Source: JAYFRC01 sp034926415
GTDB taxonomy: Bacteria > Bacillota > Clostridia > Oscillospirales > Oscillospiraceae
Length of the DNA stretch: 64,000 nt
NCBI GenBank assembly: GCA_034926415.1
Contig: JAYFRC010000047.1
Span: forward strand, 1-64,000
Reading direction: 5' to 3'
Both the position numbers and the translations under genes were made by a program. This document shows positions 50,035 through 58,706 of this stretch, in pieces. The notes beneath the pieces were generated by a model. That model worked only from the letters and a program-made list of their open reading frames with translations. It did no database searches and was not told the DNA's origin. Within the stretch, counting starts at the first letter, position 1. Each line of letters starts with the position of its first letter.

Positions 50035-50111
50035 TGGCGACCAAGAACGGGCTCGAACCGTCGACCTCCAGCGTGACAGGCTGGCGTTCTAACCAACTGA
50101 ACTACTTGGCC
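50035..50111 (-). tRNA. tRNA-Asp (GTC anticodon)
   Basis: 77 nt with CCA: acceptor GGCCAAG/CTTGGTC, anticodon stem CCAGC/GCTGG with loop CTGTCAC (GTC). A palindromic CCCGCGGGAT-TTT-ATCCCGCGGG hairpin lies between it and tRNA-Phe. Confidence 0.96.
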
Positions 50112-50263
50112 ATAAAAACTATTTCGGTAAAGCCTCACGCGCAAAACCCGCTCCGGGCGGCGCGTTCAGGTCTTTTCAAAGCAATACCTTGATGTCGGCC
50201 GGATCCACTCCGGCCAAGCGGATTCAATATCCGCACTTACCAAATAAAATCAAGGATTTTGTT

Positions 50264-50339
50264 TGGTGGGAACAACAGGGCTCGAACCTGTGACCCCCTG
50301 CTTGTAAGGCAGATGCTCTCCCAGCTGAGCTATGCTCCC
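50264..50339 (-). tRNA. tRNA-Val (TAC anticodon)
   Basis: 76 nt with CCA: acceptor GGGAGCA/TGTTCCC, anticodon stem TCTGC/GCAGG-type with loop CTTACAA (TAC). First gene of the cluster (Val-Asp-Phe-Gly-Cys). Confidence 0.95.
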
Positions 50340-50390
50340 GTATTTCTTCCGAAACAGCATTTGTTATTATACAGAAGCCGCCCCGTTCTG

Positions 50391-51287
50391 TCAAGCCATA
50401 AACTTATTTTTTGCTCGGATTATGAGTTCTCTTAACTCTTCGGCGGTGAATCTGTACACACTGTCGCAGAACTGGCAGGTTATCTCTGCTCCGCCCTGCT
50501 CGCTTATCAGTGATTCTATCTCGCTCTGCCCGAGGCTTATGAGCGCACGCTCTACGCGCTCGCGGCTGCAATCGCATTTGTATCCCACGGGGCTTGTTTC
50601 AAGCACGTCAAGCTCGAAATCAGGCATGACAATACGAAGCATCGCCTCCGGGTCATCGTTCCCGGCAAGAATCGAGGTGACCGCGCCGGCGGCCGTCACG
50701 CCCTTTTCCACTCTCGCTATAACGTCTTCCTCTGCTCCGGGAAGAAGCTGTATCATATAACCTCCGGCGGCTTTTATGCTCCTGTCGCGGTCGACAAGCA
50801 CTCCGAGAGCGCAGACCGTGGGTACCTGCTCGCTCTCGGCAAAATACGCAGCCACGTCCTCGCCTATCTCTCCGCCTACGAGCTGCACGGAGCCGATATA
50901 TGGCTCTCTCATATTCAAATCCTTTATGACCGTAAGGCTTCCATCGCATCCGACGGCTCTGCCCACGTCAAGCTTACCGTCCGAGCGGAGCGGCAGCTCA
51001 AGGCCGGGATTCTGTACGTATCCGCGTACGTTGCCCATGCTGTCCGACACCGCGAGCACCGTTCCTATCGGCCCTCCGCCCTTTATCGAAAGCGTCAGGC
51101 TGCTGCCCTCGTCCTTGAGCGCGCTGCCCATCATCGAGGCCGCCGTCAGAGTCCGTCCGAGCGCCGCGCTCGCCACCGGCGAAAGAGCGTGTATATTGCG
51201 GGCACGTTCCGCCATTCCCCTGGCACTTACGGCACAGGCTTTAACCGCGCCGTCCCTTGAGACGGCGCGGACAAGGATATCGTTCAT
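50391..51287 (-). CDS. hslO: Redox-regulated chaperone Hsp33
   Basis: A 298-aa cytoplasmic holdase switched on by oxidation. The N-terminal core starts NDILVRAVSRDGAVKACAVS; the C-terminal zinc switch has CDCSRERVERAL (CxC) and CQFCDSVYRF (CxxC). The start at 51287 follows AAAGGG by nine bases; an ATG six codons upstream is less likely. A second oxidative-stress function in the window beside the flavodiiron cluster. Confidence 0.95.
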   Translation of the reverse strand: MNDILVRAVSRDGAVKACAVSARGMAERARNIHALSPVASAALGRTLTAASMMGSALKDEGSSLTLSIKGGGPIGTVLAVSDSMGNVRGYVQNPGLELPLRSDGKLDVGRAVGCDGSLTVIKDLNMREPYIGSVQLVGGEIGEDVAAYFAESEQVPTVCALGVLVDRDRSIKAAGGYMIQLLPGAEEDVIARVEKGVTAAGAVTSILAGNDDPEAMLRIVMPDFELDVLETSPVGYKCDCSRERVERALISLGQSEIESLISEQGGAEITCQFCDSVYRFTAEELRELIIRAKNKFMA

Positions 51288-51323
51288 TGCAAAATTCCCT
51301 TTCATGCATGAATCCCGTATGCG

Positions 51324-52070
51324 TCATCCGCCCCGTATGCACGCAAAAAATATTCTCTGCTCGTTTGCTTTCGGAGCCCTGAACTTCAAATCACCGAAGG
51401 TGCGGATATCTTCAAATCCGGCTTCGGTCAGGAGCTGCGATAGCTCCTCCGCGCTCCATGCGCGTTCACGGTGCTCCTCCTGAGAACGTTCCCATTTGTC
51501 CTTGTCGCGCGTAAAAATGTCCATTCCATAGGTGCATATCCTGCTTTTTGCCCCAAAAGACGCGCGCCAGACGCAGAACGTGTAGTCGTCCTCGTCGATA
51601 AACATCTCTCCGTCAAGCCCGCGCAGCTTTGCCTCCGAATTTATGTCAAATACGAAGACTCCGCCCGGAGCAAGGAACAGGTGCACGCGTCTGAGCGTCT
51701 CGCGGAGCCCCTTTATATCGGTTATATAGTTTATGCTGTCCAGGCAGCAGATAACGGCGTCGACAGTGCCGTAAAGGTCGAGGCGCCGCATATCCTGATG
51801 AAGAAATATCGGCTTAACGCCGGTCATGCGCGCGCATTTTCCTGCGGCCACGGCGAGCATATCCGCGCTTCCGTCGGCTCCGATCATCTCATATCCGCGC
51901 CCAGCGAGTATTTCCGTCATTGAGCCCGTGCCGCAGGCCAGGTCAAGCACAATCTTTACTGGTACGCGGCTTCTTTTGAACAGCTTTTCTATGTAATCTG
52001 CGCGCTTTTCGTAGTCCACGTCGCGGGTCAGCGCGTCGTAGGAAAAAGCGAGCCGGTTATAGCTGCTCAT
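51324..52070 (-). CDS. Class I SAM-dependent methyltransferase
   Basis: 248 aa. Rossmann-type fold with SAM loop VLDLACGTGSMTEILA near 40, acidic end of strand 2 (MIGADGSADML) and VDAVICCLDSINYI after strand 4. The YNRLAFSYDALTRDVDYEKRADYIEKLF start resembles a methyltransferase family common in Clostridia; the substrate is unknown. It overlaps the yerC-like gene by 4 nt. Confidence 0.88.
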   Translation of the reverse strand: MSSYNRLAFSYDALTRDVDYEKRADYIEKLFKRSRVPVKIVLDLACGTGSMTEILAGRGYEMIGADGSADMLAVAAGKCARMTGVKPIFLHQDMRRLDLYGTVDAVICCLDSINYITDIKGLRETLRRVHLFLAPGGVFVFDINSEAKLRGLDGEMFIDEDDYTFCVWRASFGAKSRICTYGMDIFTRDKDKWERSQEEHRERAWSAEELSQLLTEAGFEDIRTFGDLKFRAPKANEQRIFFACIRGG

Positions 52071-52357
52071 TTTTTCTTCATCTCTCCGAAGACAGCCTCG
52101 TAGCCGCCAGCTCCATAATTCAGCGAACGGTTGACGCGGCTTATCGTAGCGCTTGACGCGCCGGTTTTTTCGAGGATATCGTTATATATCATTCCTTTGC
52201 TGAGCAGAACCGCGACCTCGAATCTCTGCTCAAGGGCGCGAAGCTCCGCCACCGTGCACAGGTCGTCAAAAAATTTACAGCATTCGTCCATGTTCTTCAG
52301 AGAAAGGATGGCTTCGTACAAATCATAGTTTCTTGCCTTTTTCGCTATCTTAGCCAT
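52067..52357 (-). CDS. YerC/YecD family TrpR-related protein
   Basis: 96 aa, a small DNA-binding protein of the TrpR/YerC-YecD superfamily. The helix-turn-helix is EVAVLLSKGMIYNDILEKTG then ASSATISRVNRSLNYGAGGY, a very typical end of the family. The regulated genes are not known. First gene of a short operon with the methyltransferase and perhaps hslO. Confidence 0.92.
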   Translation of the reverse strand: MAKIAKKARNYDLYEAILSLKNMDECCKFFDDLCTVAELRALEQRFEVAVLLSKGMIYNDILEKTGASSATISRVNRSLNYGAGGYEAVFGEMKKK

Positions 52358-52517
52358 TTTCGTTTCCTCCCCGGTATCATTATCTTCAAAGCCGAAAATA
52401 TTTTAACATATTAAACCATGAAAGTAAATAGATTTTGCAAAATTCACGCGCCGCTCCGGTGCCGTCACCCCTCCGCGTGGCGCGGCATAGACTGACTCAA
52501 AAGGGGTGTGTGCTTTT

Positions 52518-53198
52518 ATGGATATACACGACGCGGCGCAGCGCAAAACCGGACCCTGCGAAAAGGAGCTTATGTGCGACGGCATGTGCGTTCTCCGCGT
52601 ACGCGCGGGTCAGCCGGAAGCGGCATGCGGCGGCACGGCGCGGTTCCGCCGTAGATTCGACAGGTTTTATCGCGCCGAAACAAAGGCGTTTATGAAATAT
52701 TGTTCCACGTTCCTCTTCGAGGATGCCGTGCGGGAGTACCGCGCCGCGGTCGAAGCGAGCCGCGATTTCCGGCCTTTCGAGGCCTCGCTTTCCTTCCGCA
52801 CGACATTTAACAAGTGCGAACTCATCAGCGTGGTGACGGACGCGGTCGAAAAATACGGACGTGGCTTCCCCACCGTAGTGCGGCGCGCCGATGTGTGGGA
52901 CGCGCGCAGCGGTTATCCTCTCTCTCCCGCATCATTTTTCGGCTCCGGTGCCAAAGCGAAGAAGGTCTGCGTAGCCAACGCCAGGCTTGAGAGCGCGCGC
53001 CGGGCAAGGGACGGCTCCACCGTTTTTCTGCCGAAATATGAAAAGCTGCTGAAAAAGAAATACAGTGGCCGCAATTTTTATATTGCCGACAACGAGTACC
53101 GTTTTTTCTATCCCATGTGCTCCGTCGCGCCGGAGATAGAAGGCGTTGTGGAGTTTTCAATCCCGTTTTCGGAATGCGGCGCGTCCATGCCCCGATAG
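52518..53198 (+). CDS. Hypothetical protein, possibly DUF3298-like
   Basis: 226 aa, no signal peptide. An N-terminal part with several Cys (GPCEKELMCDGMC), then a middle SLSFRTTFNKCELISVVTDAVEKYG and a C-terminal FYPMCSVAPEIEGVVEFSIPFSE. The ending resembles the DUF3298 domain (RsiV, PdaC-type: a strand ending in VEFSIPFSE/VTIPYSEL), a weak similarity. The start at 52518 has AAAAGGGG 12 bases upstream; a GTG at 52506 is the alternative. It diverges from the yerC-like gene and precedes purA. Confidence 0.6.
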   Translation: MDIHDAAQRKTGPCEKELMCDGMCVLRVRAGQPEAACGGTARFRRRFDRFYRAETKAFMKYCSTFLFEDAVREYRAAVEASRDFRPFEASLSFRTTFNKCELISVVTDAVEKYGRGFPTVVRRADVWDARSGYPLSPASFFGSGAKAKKVCVANARLESARRARDGSTVFLPKYEKLLKKKYSGRNFYIADNEYRFFYPMCSVAPEIEGVVEFSIPFSECGASMPR

Positions 53199-53224
53199 AA
53201 TATGCCGCGCAGGGCGGCGTACCC

Positions 53225-53253
53225 TTGCATCCGGCGCCATAAACTGCTATAAT
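53225..53253 (+). promoter_or_regulatory. Promoter of purA
   Basis: TTGCAT (53225-53230), 17-bp spacer, TATAAT (53248-53253), about 75 bp upstream of the purA start. Confidence 0.75.
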
Positions 53254-53328
53254 ATATGCGCTTGCGCGGGATAGGGCAAATTCCACCTGTTTTTGGAATT
53301 GCAAAACCCCGCGCCGGGAGGAAAAACT

Positions 53329-54606
53329 ATGGTAAAAGCAATAGTGGGCGCCAACTGGGGCGACGAGGGCAAGGGCAAGATAACCGATATGTTCGCCGAG
53401 CAGGCGGACGTGGTCATCCGTTTTCAGGGCGGCGCGAACGCCGGCCACACCATAATCAACAACTATGGCCGTTTCGCTCTCCACACTCTGCCATCCGGCG
53501 TATTCTACCCGCATATCACAAACATCGTCGGCAATGGTATGGCTCTCGACATTCACAAGTTTGTCACCGAACTTCAGGGGCTGCTCGACGCAGGCGTGCC
53601 AATGCCGCACATCATCGTATCCGAGCGCGCACATGTCCTGATGCCCTATCACGTCCTGCTCGATACCTACGAAGAGGACAGGCTCGCTGGCAAGGCCTAC
53701 GGCTCGACGAAATCCGGCATCGCTCCGTTTTATTCCGACAAAGTTGGAAAGCTCGGCTTCCAGGTATGCGAGCTGTTCGACGACGATATCCTCAAGGACC
53801 GTCTCGACAAGGTCTGCACCATCAAGAACGCACTCATAGTGAATCTCTATCACAAGGAACCTCTCGACCCCGCCGCGCTGTACAAGGAAATGGTCGCTCA
53901 GCGCGAGCTGATACGTCCCTACGTCGGCGACGCGGTTTCATTTGTTCACGAAGCCCTCAAAGCCGGCAAGACCGTACTTCTCGAGGGTCAGCTCGGCACA
54001 ATGAAGGACCCCGATTTCGGTATATATCCGATGACTACCTCCTCCAACACGCTCGCGGCCTACGGCTGCATCGGCGCGGGTATCCCGCCGCGCGAGCTCA
54101 AGGACATCGTCGTCGTGACAAAGGCATATTCCTCCTCCGTCGGCGGCGGCGATTTCGTCACCGAGCTGCACGGAGACGAGGCCGACGAGCTCCGCCGCCG
54201 CGGCGGCGATAAGGGCGAGTTCGGCGCGACGACCGGCAGGCCCAGACGCGTCGGCTGGTTTGACGCCGTGGCAACGCGCTACGGCGTTGCGATGCAGGGT
54301 GCGACGGAGGTCGTCATGACCTGCCTCGACGTGCTCGGCTATCTCGACGAGATAAAGGTCTGCACCGGTTACGAAATCGACGGCAAGGTCACCAACAATT
54401 TCCCGGTCACCCCTCTGCTGAAACGTGCGAAACCCGTGTACGTCACGCTTCCCGGCTGGAAATGCGACATCCGCGGCATAACCGACATAAACAAGATACC
54501 GCAGCAGGCGCTTGACTATGTCGCGTTTATTGAAAAGCAGATAGATGCCCCGATAAAGATGTTCTCCACCGGGCCCGAGCGCCACGAGATACTCCACAGG
54601 GGATAA
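53329..54606 (+). CDS. purA: Adenylosuccinate synthetase
   Basis: Converts IMP, Asp and GTP to adenylosuccinate, the first step from IMP to AMP. The 425 aa begin with VKAIVGANWGDEGKGKITD (the P-loop-like GDEGKGK) and contain GGANAGHTIINNYGRFALH, LLEGQLGTMKD and GRPRRVGWFD, all family signatures. The start at 53329 has GGGAGG seven bases upstream; the frame opens 12 codons earlier. Length is typical. Confidence 0.97.
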   Translation: MVKAIVGANWGDEGKGKITDMFAEQADVVIRFQGGANAGHTIINNYGRFALHTLPSGVFYPHITNIVGNGMALDIHKFVTELQGLLDAGVPMPHIIVSERAHVLMPYHVLLDTYEEDRLAGKAYGSTKSGIAPFYSDKVGKLGFQVCELFDDDILKDRLDKVCTIKNALIVNLYHKEPLDPAALYKEMVAQRELIRPYVGDAVSFVHEALKAGKTVLLEGQLGTMKDPDFGIYPMTTSSNTLAAYGCIGAGIPPRELKDIVVVTKAYSSSVGGGDFVTELHGDEADELRRRGGDKGEFGATTGRPRRVGWFDAVATRYGVAMQGATEVVMTCLDVLGYLDEIKVCTGYEIDGKVTNNFPVTPLLKRAKPVYVTLPGWKCDIRGITDINKIPQQALDYVAFIEKQIDAPIKMFSTGPERHEILHRG

Positions 54607-54760
54607 TTTCCATATGTCCGCCGCGCCGTAACATTGCCAGAAACAGCTGCACATGTGGATAGATGAATGACGCGGAGAGTGCTATACCTGGAAAAATTTA
54701 ACTCCTGATAAAACCGTCGAAGGTGCGCTTACGCGCCGACGAACGAAAGGATTTTTTTAT

Positions 54761-56065
54761 ATGAACTGGATGAAGGAGTACAGGGAAAAGCTGCTCCCCA
54801 TCGACGAAGCGGTCAAGGTCGTCAAAAGCGGAGACCGCGTATATATCGGCACTTCGTCGAGTACGGCGTACGCCCTGACGGACGCTCTGTATCAAAGACG
54901 TGACGAGCTCGAAAACGTCACAATATGCAGCGGGCTCATACTGCGTCAGCTCGACGTGTTCAAGCCCGAAGCAAAAGGGCACTTCAGAAACTCGACCTAT
55001 TTTGCCGGTCCCGGCGAGCGGACAGGAATGAAGAACGGCCTGACGTCATACACCTCTTTTCACCTCAGCCAGGTAAATCTCTGGTGCCGCGAGACGGCGC
55101 GGGCGAACATAGCCTTCCTTGAGGTCTCCCCTCCCGACGACGACGGCTACATGAGCTACGGCGCCTACGGCGTCGCGTTCCACGACTGCGTACGCGAGAC
55201 GGCGGACAAGGTCGTGCTTCAGGTCAACCGCAGCGTCCCGTATGTGTACGGCGAGAAAAACCTCATACATATTTCACAGGCGGATATCGTGACCGAGTGC
55301 GACGACGAGCTTGCGGAGGTGCCAAATCTCCCGTTCGACGACACCGTGAGGACGATGTCGGGCCTTATCGTCGAGCGCATACCCGACGGAGCGACCCTCC
55401 AACTCGGGCTCGGAGGCATTTCGAACGCCGTAGGCTTCGGTCTCGAAAACAAGAACGACCTTGGAATACACACCGAGATGTTTACATGTTCCATGATGGC
55501 TCTGACGAAAAAGGGCGTAATAACAAACAAATACAAAAATTTTATGCCGGGAAAGAGCGTAACGGCCTTTGCTCTCGGCACAAGAGAGCTCTACGACTTT
55601 GTCGACCATAACGAAGGAATACATTTTACCCCGTATTCCATCGTGAACGACCCGGTGGTCATCGCGCGTAACGACAACATGATAAGCGTCAACACCGCCA
55701 TGTCCGTCGACCTGTACGGTCAGGTCGCGGCTGATTCTCTTGGCGGAAAGCAGCAGAGCGCTGTCGGTGGTCAGGTCGACTATGTGCGCGGCTCGCAGAT
55801 GTCGAAGGGCGGCAAGTCATTTATCGCCCTTCCGAGCACTATCTCCGGAAAATCCGGAACGAGCAGCCGCATCGTCGCGGCTTTCCCCTCCGGGACCGCG
55901 GTGACTACGGCACGCTCAGACGTACAGTATGTCGTGACCGAATACGGCTGCGTTAACCTGAAACCGCTGACTATGGACGACCGAGCACGCGCGCTGATAA
56001 GTCTGGCTCACCCGGATTTCAGGGACGAGCTTGCAGAGGGCGCGAAAAAACTAGGCATACTGTAA
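54761..56065 (+). CDS. Second acetyl-CoA hydrolase/transferase family CoA-transferase
   Basis: A 434-aa paralogue of the enzyme at 6606-7916, with the same two-domain plan: LQLGLGGISNAVGFGLENKN, then GIHTEMF (CoA-thioester glutamate) and AVGGQVDYVRG in place of PGGQAD. GAAAGGA precedes the start. It is followed by a terminator and a LysR gene in the same direction, which may regulate it. The usual reaction is exchange of CoA between acetyl-CoA and another carboxylate such as butyrate or 4-hydroxybutyrate. Confidence 0.92.
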   Translation: MNWMKEYREKLLPIDEAVKVVKSGDRVYIGTSSSTAYALTDALYQRRDELENVTICSGLILRQLDVFKPEAKGHFRNSTYFAGPGERTGMKNGLTSYTSFHLSQVNLWCRETARANIAFLEVSPPDDDGYMSYGAYGVAFHDCVRETADKVVLQVNRSVPYVYGEKNLIHISQADIVTECDDELAEVPNLPFDDTVRTMSGLIVERIPDGATLQLGLGGISNAVGFGLENKNDLGIHTEMFTCSMMALTKKGVITNKYKNFMPGKSVTAFALGTRELYDFVDHNEGIHFTPYSIVNDPVVIARNDNMISVNTAMSVDLYGQVAADSLGGKQQSAVGGQVDYVRGSQMSKGGKSFIALPSTISGKSGTSSRIVAAFPSGTAVTTARSDVQYVVTEYGCVNLKPLTMDDRARALISLAHPDFRDELAEGAKKLGIL

Positions 56066-56080
56066 CGACATCCGCATACG

Positions 56081-56109
56081 AAAAACAGCCCCCCTCGGGG
56101 CTGTTTTTT
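56081..56109 (+). terminator. Terminator of the second CoA-transferase gene
   Basis: ACAGCCCC / GGGGCTGT stem, 4-nt loop, TTTTTT run. Confidence 0.92.
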
Positions 56110-56300
56110 GCATTTTTATGATAAATAATTGTTATTATTTTTTTATCATTAGATTGACTTATTGTGCATGTTATTATAAAATACTACCGATTAGGAGCGG
56201 CATATACGATCATTTTTCATACTATTCCGCAGAGGAGCAATTACTTTTACTTATGATTTGTGACGTAAAGCCGCATACGCTGCCGAAAGGAGAAACAAGC

Positions 56301-57197
56301 ATGGATTTCAAGTGCCTCAACTATTTCATCCGATCCGCCGAAACGCTCAATTTTACGAAAGCCGCAAAAATATGCGGCGTTTCACAGACCGCAATAAGTC
56401 TTGCCATCGTTAAAATGGAAGAAGATTTGGGATTCCAGCTTTTTGAGCGGAACAACCGCTCCATGCGCCTGACTCCGGCAGGGCGTGATTTTTACGAGTG
56501 GGCGCGCAAGACGATGCACGGCTACGAAAAAACGGTCGAAGCCGGCAAAAACATAGCCAGCGGTTACACCGGCATTATTAAAATCGGTTCGAGCAGCTGC
56601 TTCGACGCGCTGTGGTTTATCTCGCAGCTTCAGTCTTTCCGCAAAACCTTTGCGAACGTGCATATTGAGCAGCGCATAATGGAGCCTTCATCGCTTTTGC
56701 TCTCGCTCCATAACAAGGATATCGACGCCGTCGTCTCTCCGCCATGTCAGTACATGGGCTGCAGCGATATTGCAATGCAGGACATCGCGTGTTTTCATAT
56801 GGTTTTGGTGGTTGGAAAGAATCATCCTCTGGCCAAATATAATACCGTTCCCAAGGAGCTTCTCACGCAGCAGGACTGTATTATACTCACATATCAGGGA
56901 ATGCCCAGAGCAGAGGCATTCTTCAATCGTTCCCGCAGCAAATCCGGCATTAATTTCAAAAGTATTCGGCAGATGAACCATCTCGAAGAAATTTTGCTCG
57001 CGCTCATCGACAGCGACTCTGTGGCGTTTTTGCCATCCTTCATATCCGATTATCTCAACAGCTTTTCGGTGGCTCTGCCAATAGCGGACTGCGATATGAG
57101 TATGCTGTTTTCGTTCTGTCACCTGAAGACGAACAAAAACCCGACCCTCAGTGCGCTCAATCTCGCGCTTCAGCGGAGTTACGCGATAAACGGCTGA
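56301..57197 (+). CDS. LysR-family transcriptional regulator
   Basis: 298 aa. N-terminal winged HTH (MDFKCLNYFIRSAETLNFTK, then AAKICGVSQTAISLAIVKME and LGFQLFERNNRSMRLTPAG), followed by a periplasmic-binding-protein-like effector domain. The start at 56301 has AAAGGAG upstream; the frame is open for 61 further codons without support. It lies between the CoA-transferase gene and the lar genes; the former is the likelier target. Confidence 0.94.
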   Translation: MDFKCLNYFIRSAETLNFTKAAKICGVSQTAISLAIVKMEEDLGFQLFERNNRSMRLTPAGRDFYEWARKTMHGYEKTVEAGKNIASGYTGIIKIGSSSCFDALWFISQLQSFRKTFANVHIEQRIMEPSSLLLSLHNKDIDAVVSPPCQYMGCSDIAMQDIACFHMVLVVGKNHPLAKYNTVPKELLTQQDCIILTYQGMPRAEAFFNRSRSKSGINFKSIRQMNHLEEILLALIDSDSVAFLPSFISDYLNSFSVALPIADCDMSMLFSFCHLKTNKNPTLSALNLALQRSYAING

Positions 57198-57207
57198 ATC
57201 AAATAAT

Positions 57208-57256
57208 GAAACACAAAGGCGGGAGCGCTGTATCTGCGCTCCCGCCTTTGTGTCTT
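57208..57256. terminator. Strong hairpin between the LysR gene and larC
   Basis: Perfect 18-bp stem (ACACAAAGGCGGGAGCGC and complement), 7-nt loop. The U-run is weak on both sides (CTTTATG; TTTCATTATTTG on the minus strand), but the position between converging genes fits a shared terminator. Confidence 0.8.
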
Positions 57257-57297
57257 TATGTGTTTACATATTTTCCCATTTCGCGCGTCATCACGCT

Positions 57298-58563
57298 TTA
57301 CACGCGCTTTTGCGCAGATCTCACGGCATCGAGAACGTCCTCTATCGGTATGCCGCGCTCGCGCGCTATCTTCGCCGCGTCCTCATATTCGGGCTTGCTG
57401 CGGCTTACGCCCCATCCGGACGCCTCTTTCATGCGGACGGCGCCGTACGGGGTATCGACGCACGTTTCTTTTCTTTGAAGAACGTAACGTCCGCAGACCG
57501 CTTCGCGTATGCCTATCGTCGTCGTATGGCGGAACATGAGTTCAATCATTTCCTTGCGCTTGTCCTCGCGGCACATGCACGTCAGAAGTATCGCCGGGCG
57601 GTTTTTCTTCATGCCTATGGATATGGTATACACGTCGAGCGCTCCGCCCTCCATCAAGCGCTCCTGCGCAAAACCGAGGGCCTCTGGAGTCATGTCGTCG
57701 ATGTTGCAGCGAAGCTCTATTACCTCGTCGCGCGAGCTGGAAGTCTCTCCCAGCATCGCACGGACGCAGTTCGCCGCCTCGAAATCCTTACTGCCCATTC
57801 CGTATCCTATCTTCAAAACGCTCATAGGCTTCATCTGTCCGAAATCCGACGCGAAGTGCCTTAGCAGCGCGGCTCCCGTCGGCGTACACAGCTCGCCGCG
57901 AACGTAACCTCCGTATATAGGCACACCGCGCAGTATGTCCGCCGTCGCCGGAGTCGGCACGGGAAGTATCCCGTGCGCGCAGCGCACGTGTCCGCAGCCG
58001 ACATGTACTGCCGACGCTTCGACTATGTCCGGCGCTATCTCTTCCATCAGCATACAGACACCGACTATATCGGCCACCGCATCCATCGTCCCGACCTCGT
58101 GGAAATGTATCTGCTCCACAGGCGCTCCGTGCGCCCGGCTCTCCGCCTCGGCAACGAGCCTGAAGACCGCAAGTGCGTCGCTGCGCACCTTTTCGGACAC
58201 ATCGAGTTCAGAAATTATATGCTCGATATCGTGCATACCGGAGTGATGGTGATGATGATGTTCATGGTCGTGCTCATGCTCATGGTCGTGTTCATGTTCA
58301 TGGTCATGTTCATGCTCATGCTCGTGATGATGCTCGTGGCCAACGTCGACGCTCTCCTCTTCCTCGCCGTCGACGGTCACGGAGACGTGCGTTCCCGTTA
58401 TTCCGCATTTTTCGCTTGTGGCTGCGGAAACTTTGACTCCCGGTATCCCAAGCCCGTTCATTTTGTCAATGAACGCCTGCTTGTCGGGAACGAGCTCCAG
58501 CAGCGCAGCCGTAAGCATGTCTCCCGCCGCGCCCATGTTGCATTCGAGATAAAGTGTCTTCAT
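57298..58563 (-). CDS. larC: Nickel insertion protein LarC with a long His-rich segment
   Basis: Inserts nickel into the pincer nucleotide (P2TMN) with CTP to complete the cofactor of lactate racemase-type enzymes. 421 aa; starts MKTLYLECNMGAAGDML, a family hallmark that fixes the start at 58563. Residues about 72-110 are a run of alternating His with Glu or Asp, encoded by near-tandem ATGTTC/ATGGTC-like hexamers (58236-58345), which likely stores or delivers Ni. The LarC2 part continues to the end without a frameshift; in Lactobacillus plantarum LarC1 and LarC2 are joined by frameshifting, whereas here one frame covers both. No larA lies in this window. Confidence 0.94.
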   Translation of the reverse strand: MKTLYLECNMGAAGDMLTAALLELVPDKQAFIDKMNGLGIPGVKVSAATSEKCGITGTHVSVTVDGEEEESVDVGHEHHHEHEHEHDHEHEHDHEHEHDHEHHHHHHSGMHDIEHIISELDVSEKVRSDALAVFRLVAEAESRAHGAPVEQIHFHEVGTMDAVADIVGVCMLMEEIAPDIVEASAVHVGCGHVRCAHGILPVPTPATADILRGVPIYGGYVRGELCTPTGAALLRHFASDFGQMKPMSVLKIGYGMGSKDFEAANCVRAMLGETSSSRDEVIELRCNIDDMTPEALGFAQERLMEGGALDVYTISIGMKKNRPAILLTCMCREDKRKEMIELMFRHTTTIGIREAVCGRYVLQRKETCVDTPYGAVRMKEASGWGVSRSKPEYEDAAKIARERGIPIEDVLDAVRSAQKRV

Positions 58564-58565
58564 TT

Positions 58566-58706
58566 TTATGACCACTCCTTTTGTTTAACCCCATACACAA
58601 AATGCCATAAACGATGATGGTCATAATGTGTACGTTTTTCGGCTGCCGTGTCAACGGTGAGAAAAACCCACCGAATCAAATAAAATTTGAATTTGTTTCA
58701 AACTTC
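58566..58706 (-). repeat. Interspersed intergenic element, copy C
   Basis: Third copy, filling the gap between larB and larC; it overlaps the last bases of larB (the TGA lies inside its first inverted repeat, GTTTGAA-ACAAA-TTCAAAT). Ends in AAAGGAGTGGTCATAA right before larC. In this copy TTATGACCA in the middle is an exact complement of TGGTCATAA, which covers the end of the Shine-Dalgarno. Confidence 0.8.

Noticed and set aside
53254..53328. Riboswitch before purA
   Set aside because: The leader is only about 65 nt and shows no purine-riboswitch core that I can see.
58236..58345. CRISPR or minisatellite array
   Set aside because: The hexamer repeats are in frame within larC and encode its His-rich run; there are no spacers.
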